Shown here: positions 21,778-28,257 of the stretch, piece by piece
Layout of the letters: each line of letters opens with the position of its first letter
Position numbering within the stretch: the first letter of the stretch is position 1
From: a virus
Virus record (IMG/VR): IMGVR_UViG_3300046514_000103
Coordinates: 1-28,257 of that record
Strand: one strand, 5' to 3'
DNA: 28,257 nucleotides
The notes under the pieces: generated by a model
The model's database searches: none
What the model saw: only the letters and a program-made list of their open reading frames with translations
What the model was told of the DNA's origin: nothing
Program-made: the position numbers and the translations under genes

Positions 21778-22082
21778 GCCACCCTCCTGAGCCTCGCCGG
21801 CTCCGGCTCGTACTCCCGAACGGTTCCGCGGTCGACGTCCATCCCCAGCCGCATCAGACCCTCATGGACGCCGCGGCACTGCGGATCCGACGGGTCATCC
21901 GGCAACCCAAAAATCTTGATCTGCGGGTAGACGCCGACGCTGCAAACCTGCTCTGCCCGAAACCTGATCCCATCGACGAGAGCATAACCCCGGGCCAGTA
22001 CCACGCTCGCCTCGTCCGGGTGCAGAACCCACTCGTGGTAACCGGCGTAGAACCGCTCGCCCGGTGCCAGCGTGAACGTCAG
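21774..22082 (-). CDS. Unrecognised protein, likely CTG start
   Basis: The frame is open upstream with no ATG, GTG or TTG that makes sense; CTG 22082 overlaps the previous stop as CTGA, the same geometry as the GTGA junctions nearby, and gives 102 residues. The protein (LTFTLAPGERFYAGYHEWVL, DEASVVLARGYALVDGIRFR, EQVCSVGVYPQIKIFGLPDD then GVHEGLMRLGMDVDRGTVRE) is well balanced and looks real. It lies between the post-capsid gene and the acyltransferase. No family is recognised. If CTG is wrong the start is a rarer codon or lies further upstream in the neighbouring gene. Confidence 0.55.
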   Translation of the reverse strand: MTFTLAPGERFYAGYHEWVLHPDEASVVLARGYALVDGIRFRAEQVCSVGVYPQIKIFGLPDDPSDPQCRGVHEGLMRLGMDVDRGTVREYEPEPARLRRVA

Positions 22083-22276
22083 CGCGTCTCGGCCTGTGCG
22101 GAAGCAGGGCGCTTCTCCGCCCGCTTCGACGGCTTCTCCGCCTGATACCCCACCCGGGTGAGCGACGCCTTGATGTCGGCGATCTGAGCGTCGTCGCCGT
22201 GCATCTCGGCGCCGCGGAGCTCCTCGAGCAGCGCCACGATCAGCCCGGCGTTCTCCTCGTTCGACTTCTTCGCCAT
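22079..22276 (-). CDS. Small post-capsid protein of unknown role
   Basis: This 65-residue protein starts at ATG 22276 with AAAGGAGC upstream. Residues 1-45 are helical and charged (KKSNEENAGLIVALLEELRG, DAQIADIKASLTRVG), followed by a Lys/Arg/Ala-rich tail (EKPSKRAEKRPASAQAETR). It is the first gene after the capsid and its hairpin. Small helical proteins at this place in actinophages are conserved but mostly of unknown role; some are minor capsid or assembly factors. Confidence 0.65.
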   Translation of the reverse strand: MAKKSNEENAGLIVALLEELRGAEMHGDDAQIADIKASLTRVGYQAEKPSKRAEKRPASAQAETR

Positions 22277-22295
22277 GCGTGCTCCTTTCGGTGCT

Positions 22296-22325
22296 GTAGG
22301 GGCGGGTGGCATCCCCCGCCCCTAC
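22296..22325 (-). terminator. GC-rich hairpin after the capsid gene, probable attenuator
   Basis: An 11-base perfect inverted repeat (GTAGGGGCGGG with CCCGCCCCTAC, read on the minus strand) surrounds an 8-base loop, just downstream of the capsid stop at 22339. There is no T-run after it on the minus strand, so it is not a classical intrinsic terminator. A strong hairpin at this place could reduce transcription of genes after the very abundant capsid message or protect its 3' end. Confidence 0.45.
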
Positions 22326-22338
22326 TTTAATCAGCCGC

Positions 22339-23709
22339 CTAGAACGTCGGCGCGCTGAGCCCTGAACCGGCGATCTTGCAGATCGAGCCGGGGAACCTGC
22401 CGGACGCAAACGCGCTGAACGCGTACAGCCGGATCCTGACCGTGCCCGTGGCCGAACCGACATCGCGGAACACCTCGACGCGAGGCGTGCCCTCCCACAG
22501 GTGCATGTCGGCGTTGCGGGTCACGTAGATCTCGTCCTCGTTCGTGTTGCCGCCGACCGAGTAGACCGTGCCGACGTTCGGGTCGCTGATGATGTTCAGC
22601 CCGGCGAACGAGTTGACGAAGCCGCCTGCCTGCTGGCCTGCGGCCTGGTAGAGCCCGCCGACCTGGAACAGCGGGAACGTCGAGCTCAGGTTGCTGACCA
22701 ACCACGCCGAGCGGCGCGGGTGGAGAACCAGCGTGTCCGGCTCCGCGTACCGGGTCGTCGCGATCTTCTGGATGCCGTCGTAGAGCTTCGGCAGCAGACC
22801 GGACGCGACCGGGGTCGCGGACGTGTAGGTGGACGTCTGGATCGAGCCGACCGCGCGGATGCCGACATGGTCGGTGGTGCCGGCCCCGTTGATGCACGAG
22901 TTGTCGAGCTGCCGGTCGTAGTCGGCGCGGAGGTCGTTGAACAGGATCGTGTCGAAGCCCGGCTCGGCCCGTTCGGCCAACTGGACGGACAGGTCGCTGT
23001 AGCCGCCGATCGTGATGATCGGGACGGTGAGCAGCGCCTCGACGATGTCCCTCGTGCCCAGCGACGTGTTCTGCGTCGTCTGGGTCGCCACCAGCGAGCC
23101 GGTGGTGATCCTCGGGATCGTGATGTTCATGCCGGTCGCCATCAGTGGCGAGTTCGGCAGCGAGTCCGCGAACGGGCGACCCGGCCGCGCGAGGGCGGCG
23201 TACATCTCGCCGAGGTACTGAGGCGGGATGAAGTTACCGCCAGCCGTCACGGTCGTCGACATCGACCGCATTTCCATCGCCATCTCACGCTCGTTCTGCG
23301 CGAGACGGGCGAACGCCTCCTGCGAACCGCCGATCTGGGCGTAGAACACGTCCGCGAAGAACGAGACGCCCGGGTTGTCGGCCCGGTAGGTGAGCGGCTC
23401 CCTGCTCGTGCCATACGCACGGGCGGGGTTGCCGCCGCGCTGCTCCGGCTCGTCGCCGCCCCCATCGTCGTCGTCGGGTGCGGGGACGGTCTCGCGGGCG
23501 TCCCGAACGGCGATCAGCCGCTCGAGCGTCTCCCGCTGGCGCTTCACATCCTCCTGGATGCGCTCAAACGTGGCCGCGTGGAACGCACGCTCCTCGTCCT
23601 TGGTGTCGTCGGGGAGCGCCTGGATCTTCGCGTCCCAGTCGTCCATCTCCTGGATCGACCGGTCGAGCAGATCGCGTGCCTCCTCGATCGACTTGGTGAC
23701 CTTGCTCAT
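22339..23709 (-). CDS. Major capsid protein, HK97 fold
   Basis: This 456-residue protein starts at ATG 23709, overlapping the protease stop as ATGA; a much longer upstream frame exists but runs through the protease gene. Residues 1-75 (EEARDLLDRSIQEMDDWDAK, FERIQEDVKRQRETLERLIA) form a charged coiled coil like the HK97 delta domain, cleaved during maturation. After an acidic linker (PAPDDDDGGGDEPEQ), the body starts near residue 105 and has the HK97-fold features FIPPQYLGEMYAALARPG, LLTVPIITIGGYSDLSVQLA, a central CINGAGTTDHVGIR and DTLVLHPRRSAWL. It forms the icosahedral shell with the adjacent protease and portal. Confidence 0.9.
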   Translation of the reverse strand: MSKVTKSIEEARDLLDRSIQEMDDWDAKIQALPDDTKDEERAFHAATFERIQEDVKRQRETLERLIAVRDARETVPAPDDDDGGGDEPEQRGGNPARAYGTSREPLTYRADNPGVSFFADVFYAQIGGSQEAFARLAQNEREMAMEMRSMSTTVTAGGNFIPPQYLGEMYAALARPGRPFADSLPNSPLMATGMNITIPRITTGSLVATQTTQNTSLGTRDIVEALLTVPIITIGGYSDLSVQLAERAEPGFDTILFNDLRADYDRQLDNSCINGAGTTDHVGIRAVGSIQTSTYTSATPVASGLLPKLYDGIQKIATTRYAEPDTLVLHPRRSAWLVSNLSSTFPLFQVGGLYQAAGQQAGGFVNSFAGLNIISDPNVGTVYSVGGNTNEDEIYVTRNADMHLWEGTPRVEVFRDVGSATGTVRIRLYAFSAFASGRFPGSICKIAGSGLSAPTF

Positions 23710-24704
23710 GCGATTGCCTTTCGTAGTAGGTGTGCGAGGTGCTCCTTCTCCGCCTGGAGCGTCTGCTTCGAGGCGGCGCGGAGCTCTGCTAGCGCGTTCG
23801 GTGCCGAGTCCATCTCCATCTCGTCTCCGACCGGTTCGGCCGGGTCTCCCGGCTCGACGGCCTCGATCGCGATCGCCTGGTCGATCAGGGCCAGGGCGTC
23901 CGTGATCAGCGCGCGTTCCGGCGCGTCGTCGGGCAGGAGCTCTCCTTCGAGGAAGTCCTGTCCGCACTCGTACATCGAGACGAGGCGTGCGATGGATGGC
24001 ACGTCTGCGCGTTCCTCGACACCCGACACGACGCCCCCTGCCTTTAGGGGGATAATCGTCTCCCCCTGCTGCAATAGAGCGACGCCTGTTGCGGTGCCAG
24101 GCTCGGCCCCCACCCATCCGGGCAGGCGACCGCGTACTACTGCGTCCTCCAGTACCGAACGCATCGAAACCTCAGTGGCCTTGTAGGCCGGGTACGTGAC
24201 GACGCTGACGTCGAACAACTGCTCGGCCCCGTCCGGAAGCAGCGTCCGAACAACCGATTCGTCCTCGGTGACGGCCCAGTCGTCTCCGCCCTCCCGGACG
24301 GTGAACGCGAAACTCATCTGGTCGACGTCGCCGCGCTGCATCGACGTCCGCAAGTCGTTCACCCAGCCGATCGTCTTGTCGACGCGGGCGAACACGTGCA
24401 GGCCACGCGTGTCCTCACGAAGCTCGAGCGTGCCGGCGGCGGTGCGCCCCATCACGAAGTTCGGGTCGTGGTTGAACAGCAGGCGCACGTCCGGCTGCTT
24501 GCGGAGCGACGCGCGGAAGAAGCCGGGCGCGATCAGCTCGCGGAAGCCGCCAAGGTCGTCCGAGAGGCTGTTGAACACGGCCGCGTGCCCGCGGAGCGTC
24601 GTTTCGTTCGGCTTCTCCGGGTCGCCGCTGTCGCGCCACTCGCACTGGTCGATCGGGACGTGGATCGTACGCCGCCCGCCCGACTCGGTCTGGGTGCTGC
24701 TCAT
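23706..24704 (-). CDS. HK97-family prohead protease with C-terminal extension
   Basis: This 332-residue protein starts at ATG 24704 behind GGGAGGAAA. It has the caudovirus prohead protease pattern: LRGHAAVFNSLSDDLGGFRE around residue 38, VRLLFNHDPNFVMGR with the catalytic His near 79, DVDQMSFAFTVREGG with the catalytic Ser near 131, and EQLFDVSVVTYPAY around 161-174. It trims the capsid delta domain during maturation. Beyond about residue 200 is a further 130 residues, with a helical region (PERALITDALALIDQAIAIE), an acidic stretch and a Lys/Leu-rich end (KQTLQAEKEHLAHLLRKAIA). This could act as a scaffold-like extension; that part is inferred. Confidence 0.85.
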   Translation of the reverse strand: MSSTQTESGGRRTIHVPIDQCEWRDSGDPEKPNETTLRGHAAVFNSLSDDLGGFRELIAPGFFRASLRKQPDVRLLFNHDPNFVMGRTAAGTLELREDTRGLHVFARVDKTIGWVNDLRTSMQRGDVDQMSFAFTVREGGDDWAVTEDESVVRTLLPDGAEQLFDVSVVTYPAYKATEVSMRSVLEDAVVRGRLPGWVGAEPGTATGVALLQQGETIIPLKAGGVVSGVEERADVPSIARLVSMYECGQDFLEGELLPDDAPERALITDALALIDQAIAIEAVEPGDPAEPVGDEMEMDSAPNALAELRAASKQTLQAEKEHLAHLLRKAIA

Positions 24705-24716
24705 AGGGTTTCCTCC

Positions 24717-26009
24717 CTACCTCGTGAGGAGTTCTTCGGCCGAAACGTGCGCCCGGCCGTTCTGGGACGCCGGGGAGGCGTCAGGAGTACCGCCAGGAGG
24801 CTCTGTGCTGGCTCCTACGGCCCCGCCACCTACCAGCGGGAACTGGAGCTCGTCCCCGCCCGGATGCGGCGGCAGGCCCTCTCTGGCGCGCGCCTCGTTC
24901 GGCGTCATCACGCCGCCCTGGATCATGTTCTTCCACGTAGCCGCCCTGACTTCCTCGGACGCGCGCTCGAGTTCCTCGGTGACGAACCGCCCGTAGACAG
25001 GCTGGCCGGCGAACAGGTCCGGGTCGGCGTCAAAAGCCTTCTCGATCCGGCGCAAACGCTCCACCATGTAGAACTTGATGAACATCTCCGTCCACCACAA
25101 CTCGTTGCGGATCGGCTGCTCACCGGAGAGCTCGAGCAGGTGGTGCGGCCAGTGCCAGATCCGGCAGGCGTCCTCGATCGACACCCGCTTCGCCTCGATG
25201 AAATTCGCGTCCTGCATCGACAGCGGCAGCGCCGTCACGCCCATCTGCCCCCACAGCGCCCCCGGCTTCCACTGGTTGCCCGCCCCGGCGTGCTGGGCGT
25301 TCCAGAGCTCGACGGCGTCGCGCGCCTGGTTCTGATTCGACGCCCCCGTGAAGAAGAACGGCACCTGCGCGTTGTTGCGGAAGTAGTCGCCCTCGAACTT
25401 CTCCATCGCCACCGCGGAGCCGATCGCGTCGCGGTGCAGCTGGATCAACGACACGCCGTTCATCGCGCCGGGCGACGGGGTGTAGCCGCGCACGTGGATG
25501 ATCTGCGACGACGGGATCGTCACCTGGACGCCGTCCTCGTCGTAGAACTTGTACTCCTTGCCGCCCCCGGGAGTGCGTCGAGCGATCATCCGTTGCGGGT
25601 CGAGCACGATCAGCGCCTTCACCCGCTTGTTGAAGAACGCCTTCTGGATGAACGCGTTCTGGGTCGCCTCGAGCGACAGCGCGACGTCGTAGAAGAACTG
25701 GAAGCTGTCGACGTCCGGGGAGGGCGAGTCGGCGAACAGGTCGGCCTGCCAGCCCGTCGCGACCGACTGGACGGTGCCCGTCTCGAAAATCTGGTACGGC
25801 ATCGACGCGAGCAGCCCGGAGGCCTGCCGAATGACGCTGCCGACGGCCGGCACGCCCTGGGCGATGTCCGGGGTGACCAGTAGCCCGGACTGGGCGAGGT
25901 AGCCCTGCCCGAGCGGCGTCGGCCAGGTCAGCGACGTCGACGGCCAGTCGCCGGCTACGCGGTACTCGACGTCGCGCCCGGAGGCGGAGCGAAGGATCAA
26001 ACCGACCAC
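24717..26009 (-). CDS. Portal protein, HK97 family
   Basis: This is a 430-residue protein. GTG 26009 is the longest start; TTG 26000, three codons in, is better spaced behind GAGAGGGG. Features typical of HK97-type portals include VPAVGSVIRQASGLLASMPY around 55-75, SFQFFYDVALSLEATQNAFI near 100-120, IIHVRGYTPSPGAMNGVSLI near 170-190, RDAIGSAVAMEKFEGDYFRN near 193-213 and FFTGASNQNQARDAVELWN. It forms the dodecameric ring at one capsid vertex through which DNA is packaged and released. It lies between the terminase-linked small gene and the protease, the usual order. The C-terminus is Gly/Pro-rich. Confidence 0.9.
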   Translation of the reverse strand: MVGLILRSASGRDVEYRVAGDWPSTSLTWPTPLGQGYLAQSGLLVTPDIAQGVPAVGSVIRQASGLLASMPYQIFETGTVQSVATGWQADLFADSPSPDVDSFQFFYDVALSLEATQNAFIQKAFFNKRVKALIVLDPQRMIARRTPGGGKEYKFYDEDGVQVTIPSSQIIHVRGYTPSPGAMNGVSLIQLHRDAIGSAVAMEKFEGDYFRNNAQVPFFFTGASNQNQARDAVELWNAQHAGAGNQWKPGALWGQMGVTALPLSMQDANFIEAKRVSIEDACRIWHWPHHLLELSGEQPIRNELWWTEMFIKFYMVERLRRIEKAFDADPDLFAGQPVYGRFVTEELERASEEVRAATWKNMIQGGVMTPNEARAREGLPPHPGGDELQFPLVGGGAVGASTEPPGGTPDASPASQNGRAHVSAEELLTR

Positions 26010-26019
26010 CCCTCTCGGG

Positions 26020-26232
26020 CTAGAGAATTTCGCGGAGAATGACGCGCTCGACGCGGATCGAGATCGTGTTATCGGCCGTAAACGTCCGGTCGACGTCCTC
26101 GATGTACGTCGGCACCGCGATCACGTACTCGCCGTCTACGCGGCCGAGGTCGATGCCCTCGATCGCCTTCGGCGCCCCCGCCAGCGGCACGAGTTGCAGC
26201 CGGACGCGCCGCCGCTTGTGCCAGAGCCTCAC
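26020..26232 (-). CDS. Small protein between terminase and portal
   Basis: This 70-residue protein is read from GTG 26232, a GTGA overlap with the terminase stop; the frame is open further upstream but only across the terminase gene. It begins basic (RLWHKRRRVRLQLVPLAG) and continues KAIEGIDLGRVDGEYVIAVP, IEDVDRTFTADNTISIRVER and ends VILREIL. The beta-like second half and basic start resemble small conserved proteins seen at this place in HK97-type actinophages. Role unknown; packaging or portal assembly is a contextual guess. Confidence 0.7.
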   Translation of the reverse strand: MRLWHKRRRVRLQLVPLAGAPKAIEGIDLGRVDGEYVIAVPTYIEDVDRTFTADNTISIRVERVILREIL

Positions 26233-27701
26233 ACGAACACCAGCCCGCCGCCGACACCCAACCACTCCACCGCCACCGAGTGAACCATCGACGCCGCCGC
26301 CAACGCGTCCCACACCCGCATGTCCTGCTGCGGCTGCCCCTTCTGCGACTTCGACGGCCTGTCGAACCGGGCGTCGCCGTGCGGCAGCACCCGGGCGATC
26401 GCGTTCAACGCATGCCTGGTCAGGCCGGCGTCGCCGGAGTGCCACAGCCAGCCCTCGCGCAGCGCCTCCATGAACCGATCGTAGTCCTCGACCGCCTTCA
26501 CGTTCGTCTGCGCCCGGTCGACCACGTCCGCCCCGAGCTCGTCCGCTATCCACTGCGCCAACTGCTCCGCCCGCGACGTGTCCATCACCAGCGTCTCGAC
26601 CGGGTTGCGCTCGTGCAACTCCACAAGCGCGCGCTCCACCCGCCACGACTCGAGGCTCGAGCCGTCCCGCGGCGGCGTAAGGATCCGGGCAGGCCCGAGC
26701 AGGCGGAACTCCGCGTCCCGCCACCACAACGGGACAAGCGCAGTCGTATCCCACTTCCAGCCCACGTCGAGGCCCGCCCAGACCGGCTGTCCGACCGGGA
26801 TCGTCTCGGCGCTCCGGGCCGCATACCACTCGCCCTCCTGGATCGCCGCAAACTCAGACCTCGTCGGCAAATTGCACTTGAACCGCCGCCAGTGCCCCTC
26901 CGTCATCGTCGGCGACCCGAAATCCGCCGCCAGCGTCGCCGCCGTCACGCCCGAGAACGGGTTGGCCGCCGCGACGAGCTCCATGTCCTCGACGTCGCCG
27001 CCCTCCGGCACCGCCCACTCATGCAGCACCAGTTGATCCGACGCAGCCCTCACGAACGTCGCCTCACGGTGCAGGTCGGTCGCCGACTGCCGGATCTTCT
27101 CCCGCGTCTCCTCGAACGGCGCGCCCGGCTCGCCGGCCGTCGAAATCGTGATGATCTGCGCGTCCCGCTTGCCCAGCTTGCCCCGCCACGTCTCGTACAG
27201 GTCGAGCGTCCGGTGGCGGTGCAACTCGTCGACGATGCACATCGACGGGATGATCCCATCACCCGTCCGCTCGTCGGAGGCGAACACCTCGATCGACGCC
27301 GACCCGCCCTGCGGCAACCCGGTACGCGACTGCGACCCGACCGTCCCGCCGAACTCGATCTTCCGGTAGCCGTCGAAGCAGCGAAACCGGCCCGCCAGCA
27401 TCGGCGAGCGGCTCACGAACCCCTTCGCCTGCCGGTACATGATCCGCGCCTGGTCACGCGAGCTCGCAGCGATCGGCACCCACGCGTCCGGCGTGAACTC
27501 GGTGTGGTACAGCGCGAGCCCGGCGACGAGCGTCGACTTGCCGTTGCCCTCCGGTACGACCAGCCAGCACTCGCGGAAGCCCGAGAACACGTCCTCGAGG
27601 AACGCTGCCTGGAACGGCTGGACTTCCCACGGCTCGCCGGAGTCGAGGATCAGGCCGGTCGCCCACTCAACGAAATGCTCGAGCGTGAACCGCTCACTCA
27701 C
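26229..27701 (-). CDS. Terminase large subunit
   Basis: This 490-residue protein starts at GTG 27701. PEGNGKST at residues 50-57 is the Walker A ATP-binding motif of phage terminases and MCIVDELH at 154-161 the Walker B with catalytic Glu; TISTAG at 185-190 is the coupling motif. The nuclease half has acidic residues at GLDVGWKWD (Asp312), LVMDTSRAEQ (Asp374) and RVWDALAAA (Asp465), as in the RNase-H-like nuclease fold. It pumps DNA into the prohead through the portal and cuts the concatemer. A small terminase was not recognised to its right, where it would normally lie. HNH-encoding DNA lies nearby, as in cos-type phages. Confidence 0.95.
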   Translation of the reverse strand: MSERFTLEHFVEWATGLILDSGEPWEVQPFQAAFLEDVFSGFRECWLVVPEGNGKSTLVAGLALYHTEFTPDAWVPIAASSRDQARIMYRQAKGFVSRSPMLAGRFRCFDGYRKIEFGGTVGSQSRTGLPQGGSASIEVFASDERTGDGIIPSMCIVDELHRHRTLDLYETWRGKLGKRDAQIITISTAGEPGAPFEETREKIRQSATDLHREATFVRAASDQLVLHEWAVPEGGDVEDMELVAAANPFSGVTAATLAADFGSPTMTEGHWRRFKCNLPTRSEFAAIQEGEWYAARSAETIPVGQPVWAGLDVGWKWDTTALVPLWWRDAEFRLLGPARILTPPRDGSSLESWRVERALVELHERNPVETLVMDTSRAEQLAQWIADELGADVVDRAQTNVKAVEDYDRFMEALREGWLWHSGDAGLTRHALNAIARVLPHGDARFDRPSKSQKGQPQQDMRVWDALAAASMVHSVAVEWLGVGGGLVFV

Positions 27702-27930
27702 TTGTTTGCGCGCTCACTTTTTTTTCGCGATTGGCTCGCGCGGGATGTCCAGATCGTCGCTGTATGGGTACGCTCCCCCCGTCAAACAAGGATGAGCTGC
27801 TCGCCGCCACCGCGCGCGCCTCTCTTGGTATTGCATGTGTAGTGAGCGAGCCGCACGTTCGTTGGCTCATGCTTGCCACCTTGTTCTTCTGGTAGTAGCG
27901 CTTGTTGTATTCAGTGCGGTTGCGAGGCAT
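27694..27930 (-). CDS. Small unrecognised protein before terminase (frame uncertain)
   Basis: ATG 27930 opens a 78-codon frame ending eight bases inside the terminase start. The first part (MPRNRTEYNKRYYQKNK) looks genuine and resembles the start of small HNH- or DNA-binding phage proteins. After residue 20 the frame becomes Ser/Arg/Ala-rich and less protein-like. An alternative frame open from 27866 to TGA 27714 (containing ATG 27836) reads LHMQYQERRARWRRAAHPCL and ends in GAYPYSDDLDIPREPIAKKK, which looks more natural. A +1 shift near 27866 would join the two. Either this is two overlapping genes or a frameshift is present. Confidence 0.4.
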   Translation of the reverse strand: MPRNRTEYNKRYYQKNKVASMSQRTCGSLTTHAIPREARAVAASSSSLFDGGSVPIQRRSGHPARANREKKVSAQTSE

Positions 27931-28096
27931 GCGCCGCATAGTCGATGGGTAGTTCCTTCCACGCATAGCCACACCCGAGGCACTCCCGGCGAATGAAGTC
28001 AACCTGGTCGAAGTAGCCGACGTGCTGGTCTCGGATGTGGGCGTTGCCGCACTTGACGCACGGTCGTTGCGCGTCGTAGGGCGGAGGGTCACGCAT
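27911..28096 (-). CDS. Zinc-ribbon protein next to HNH endonuclease
   Basis: This 61-residue protein starts at ATG 28096, overlapping the HNH stop by eight bases; a longer start 12 codons upstream is possible but overlaps more. Cys13, Cys16 (PCVKCGNA) and Cys39, Cys42 (ECLGCGYAW) form a zinc ribbon with the typical C-x-x-C pairs and a following aromatic. Such ribbons bind DNA or partner proteins. It lies between the HNH gene and the small pre-terminase gene. Specific role unknown. Confidence 0.7.
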   Translation of the reverse strand: MRDPPPYDAQRPCVKCGNAHIRDQHVGYFDQVDFIRRECLGCGYAWKELPIDYAAHASQPH

Positions 28097-28256
28097 GGGC
28101 ACGTGGTGCATCCACCGACCCGTGGCACCCACGGCAGAGGACGGTGCATGCGTCGAGTGTTGCCAGGTTGTGGTTGCCGCGCAGGCGCGGGTCGAGATGC
28201 ACAGTCAGCCGTTCGCTCGTGCCACATGCGCTGCATCTGTGCCCTGCCTGGTCGAG
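28089..28256 (-). CDS. HNH endonuclease, N-terminus cut by window edge
   Basis: The frame enters from the right edge and reads 55 residues to TGA 28091-28089. The visible part has RCSACG (first C-x-x-C), LTVHLDP, NHNLATLDACTVLCRGCHG (second C-x-x-C with HN and CH), the layout of an HNH nuclease with two zinc-holding Cys pairs. Phage HNH proteins beside terminase often work with it to cut cohesive ends (HK97 gp74 is the example), so this may be part of the packaging machine. The start lies outside the window and no small terminase is visible. Confidence 0.8.
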   Translation of the reverse strand, partial: LDQAGHRCSACGTSERLTVHLDPRLRGNHNLATLDACTVLCRGCHGSVDAPRAHA

Positions 28257-28257
28257 T

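Noticed and set aside
22339-24117. Longer start for the capsid gene, giving 592 residues
   Set aside because: The extra 136 residues run across the protease gene in another frame and are Arg/Gly-rich; ATG 23709 gives the normal overlap and a proper delta-like coiled coil.
22501-24186. A 561-codon plus-strand open frame opposite the capsid and protease genes
   Set aside because: It mirrors the codon structure of the genes below it, is rich in Arg, Val and Asp in the way of antisense shadows in GC-rich DNA, and has no recognisable domain.
26280-27842. A 520-codon plus-strand open frame opposite the terminase
   Set aside because: The terminase motifs on the other strand are complete; this frame is Arg/Leu/Pro-rich with no domain and is a shadow.
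1-28257. tRNA genes, integrase, attachment site or repressor
   Set aside because: I looked for them on both strands by eye and saw none; lysogeny cannot be judged from this window.

Overview
The window is the structural half of a tailed, siphovirus-like phage or prophage with GC-rich DNA (clearly above 60% G+C by eye) and many GTG and TTG starts. This suggests a high-GC bacterial host, most simply an actinobacterium; that is inference. Almost every gene is on the minus strand, so the operon reads from position 28257 down to 1. Genes are tightly packed, often with 4-base GTGA or ATGA stop/start overlaps. I saw no integrase, repressor, replication gene, tRNA or CRISPR. No stretch over 300 bases lacks a gene.

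Right end, packaging and head (28257-22079): a truncated HNH endonuclease, a small zinc-ribbon protein, a small ORF of uncertain frame, large terminase, a 70-aa linker protein, HK97-type portal, prohead protease, major capsid protein, a GC-rich hairpin and a small post-capsid gene.

Middle (about 22082-8962) is a large insertion of accessory genes between the capsid and the head-tail connector. It has two parts. The first (22082-16752) is a glycan-handling module: an LpxD-like hexapeptide acyltransferase with a four-cysteine insertion, a polysaccharide-deacetylase-like protein, three GT-A-like glycosyltransferases, a methyltransferase and several tiny membrane or cysteine-rich proteins. The second (16737-8962) is a set of probable surface and tail-decoration proteins: a LamG-like protein, a 473-aa protein made of about 19 copies of a 20-residue repeat, a right-handed beta-helix tailspike-like protein, an adhesin-like beta protein, a second tail-tube paralogue carrying five copies of the same repeat, and a short BppU-like Ig-fold protein.

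Left end, neck, tail and lysis (8965-1): head-tail connector, tail-terminator-like protein, major tail protein, HK97 gp10-like protein, tail assembly chaperones with a readable -1 frameshift (slippery CCCCCCG), tape measure, a distal tail protein, a glycine-rich tail fibre and a truncated M23 peptidoglycan endopeptidase. One two-helix membrane protein gene (6362-6574) is on the opposite strand between the chaperones and the tape measure, like a moron.

The best candidate for something undescribed is the TGAGVARLYATGAK repeat family. It occurs in a dedicated repeat protein, in the N-terminus of a duplicated tail-tube protein, and as a remnant at the C-terminus of a third protein. Each repeat keeps two Thr/Ser-Gly sites, and the same operon encodes glycosyltransferases, so a glycosylated virion surface is a testable but unproven idea.
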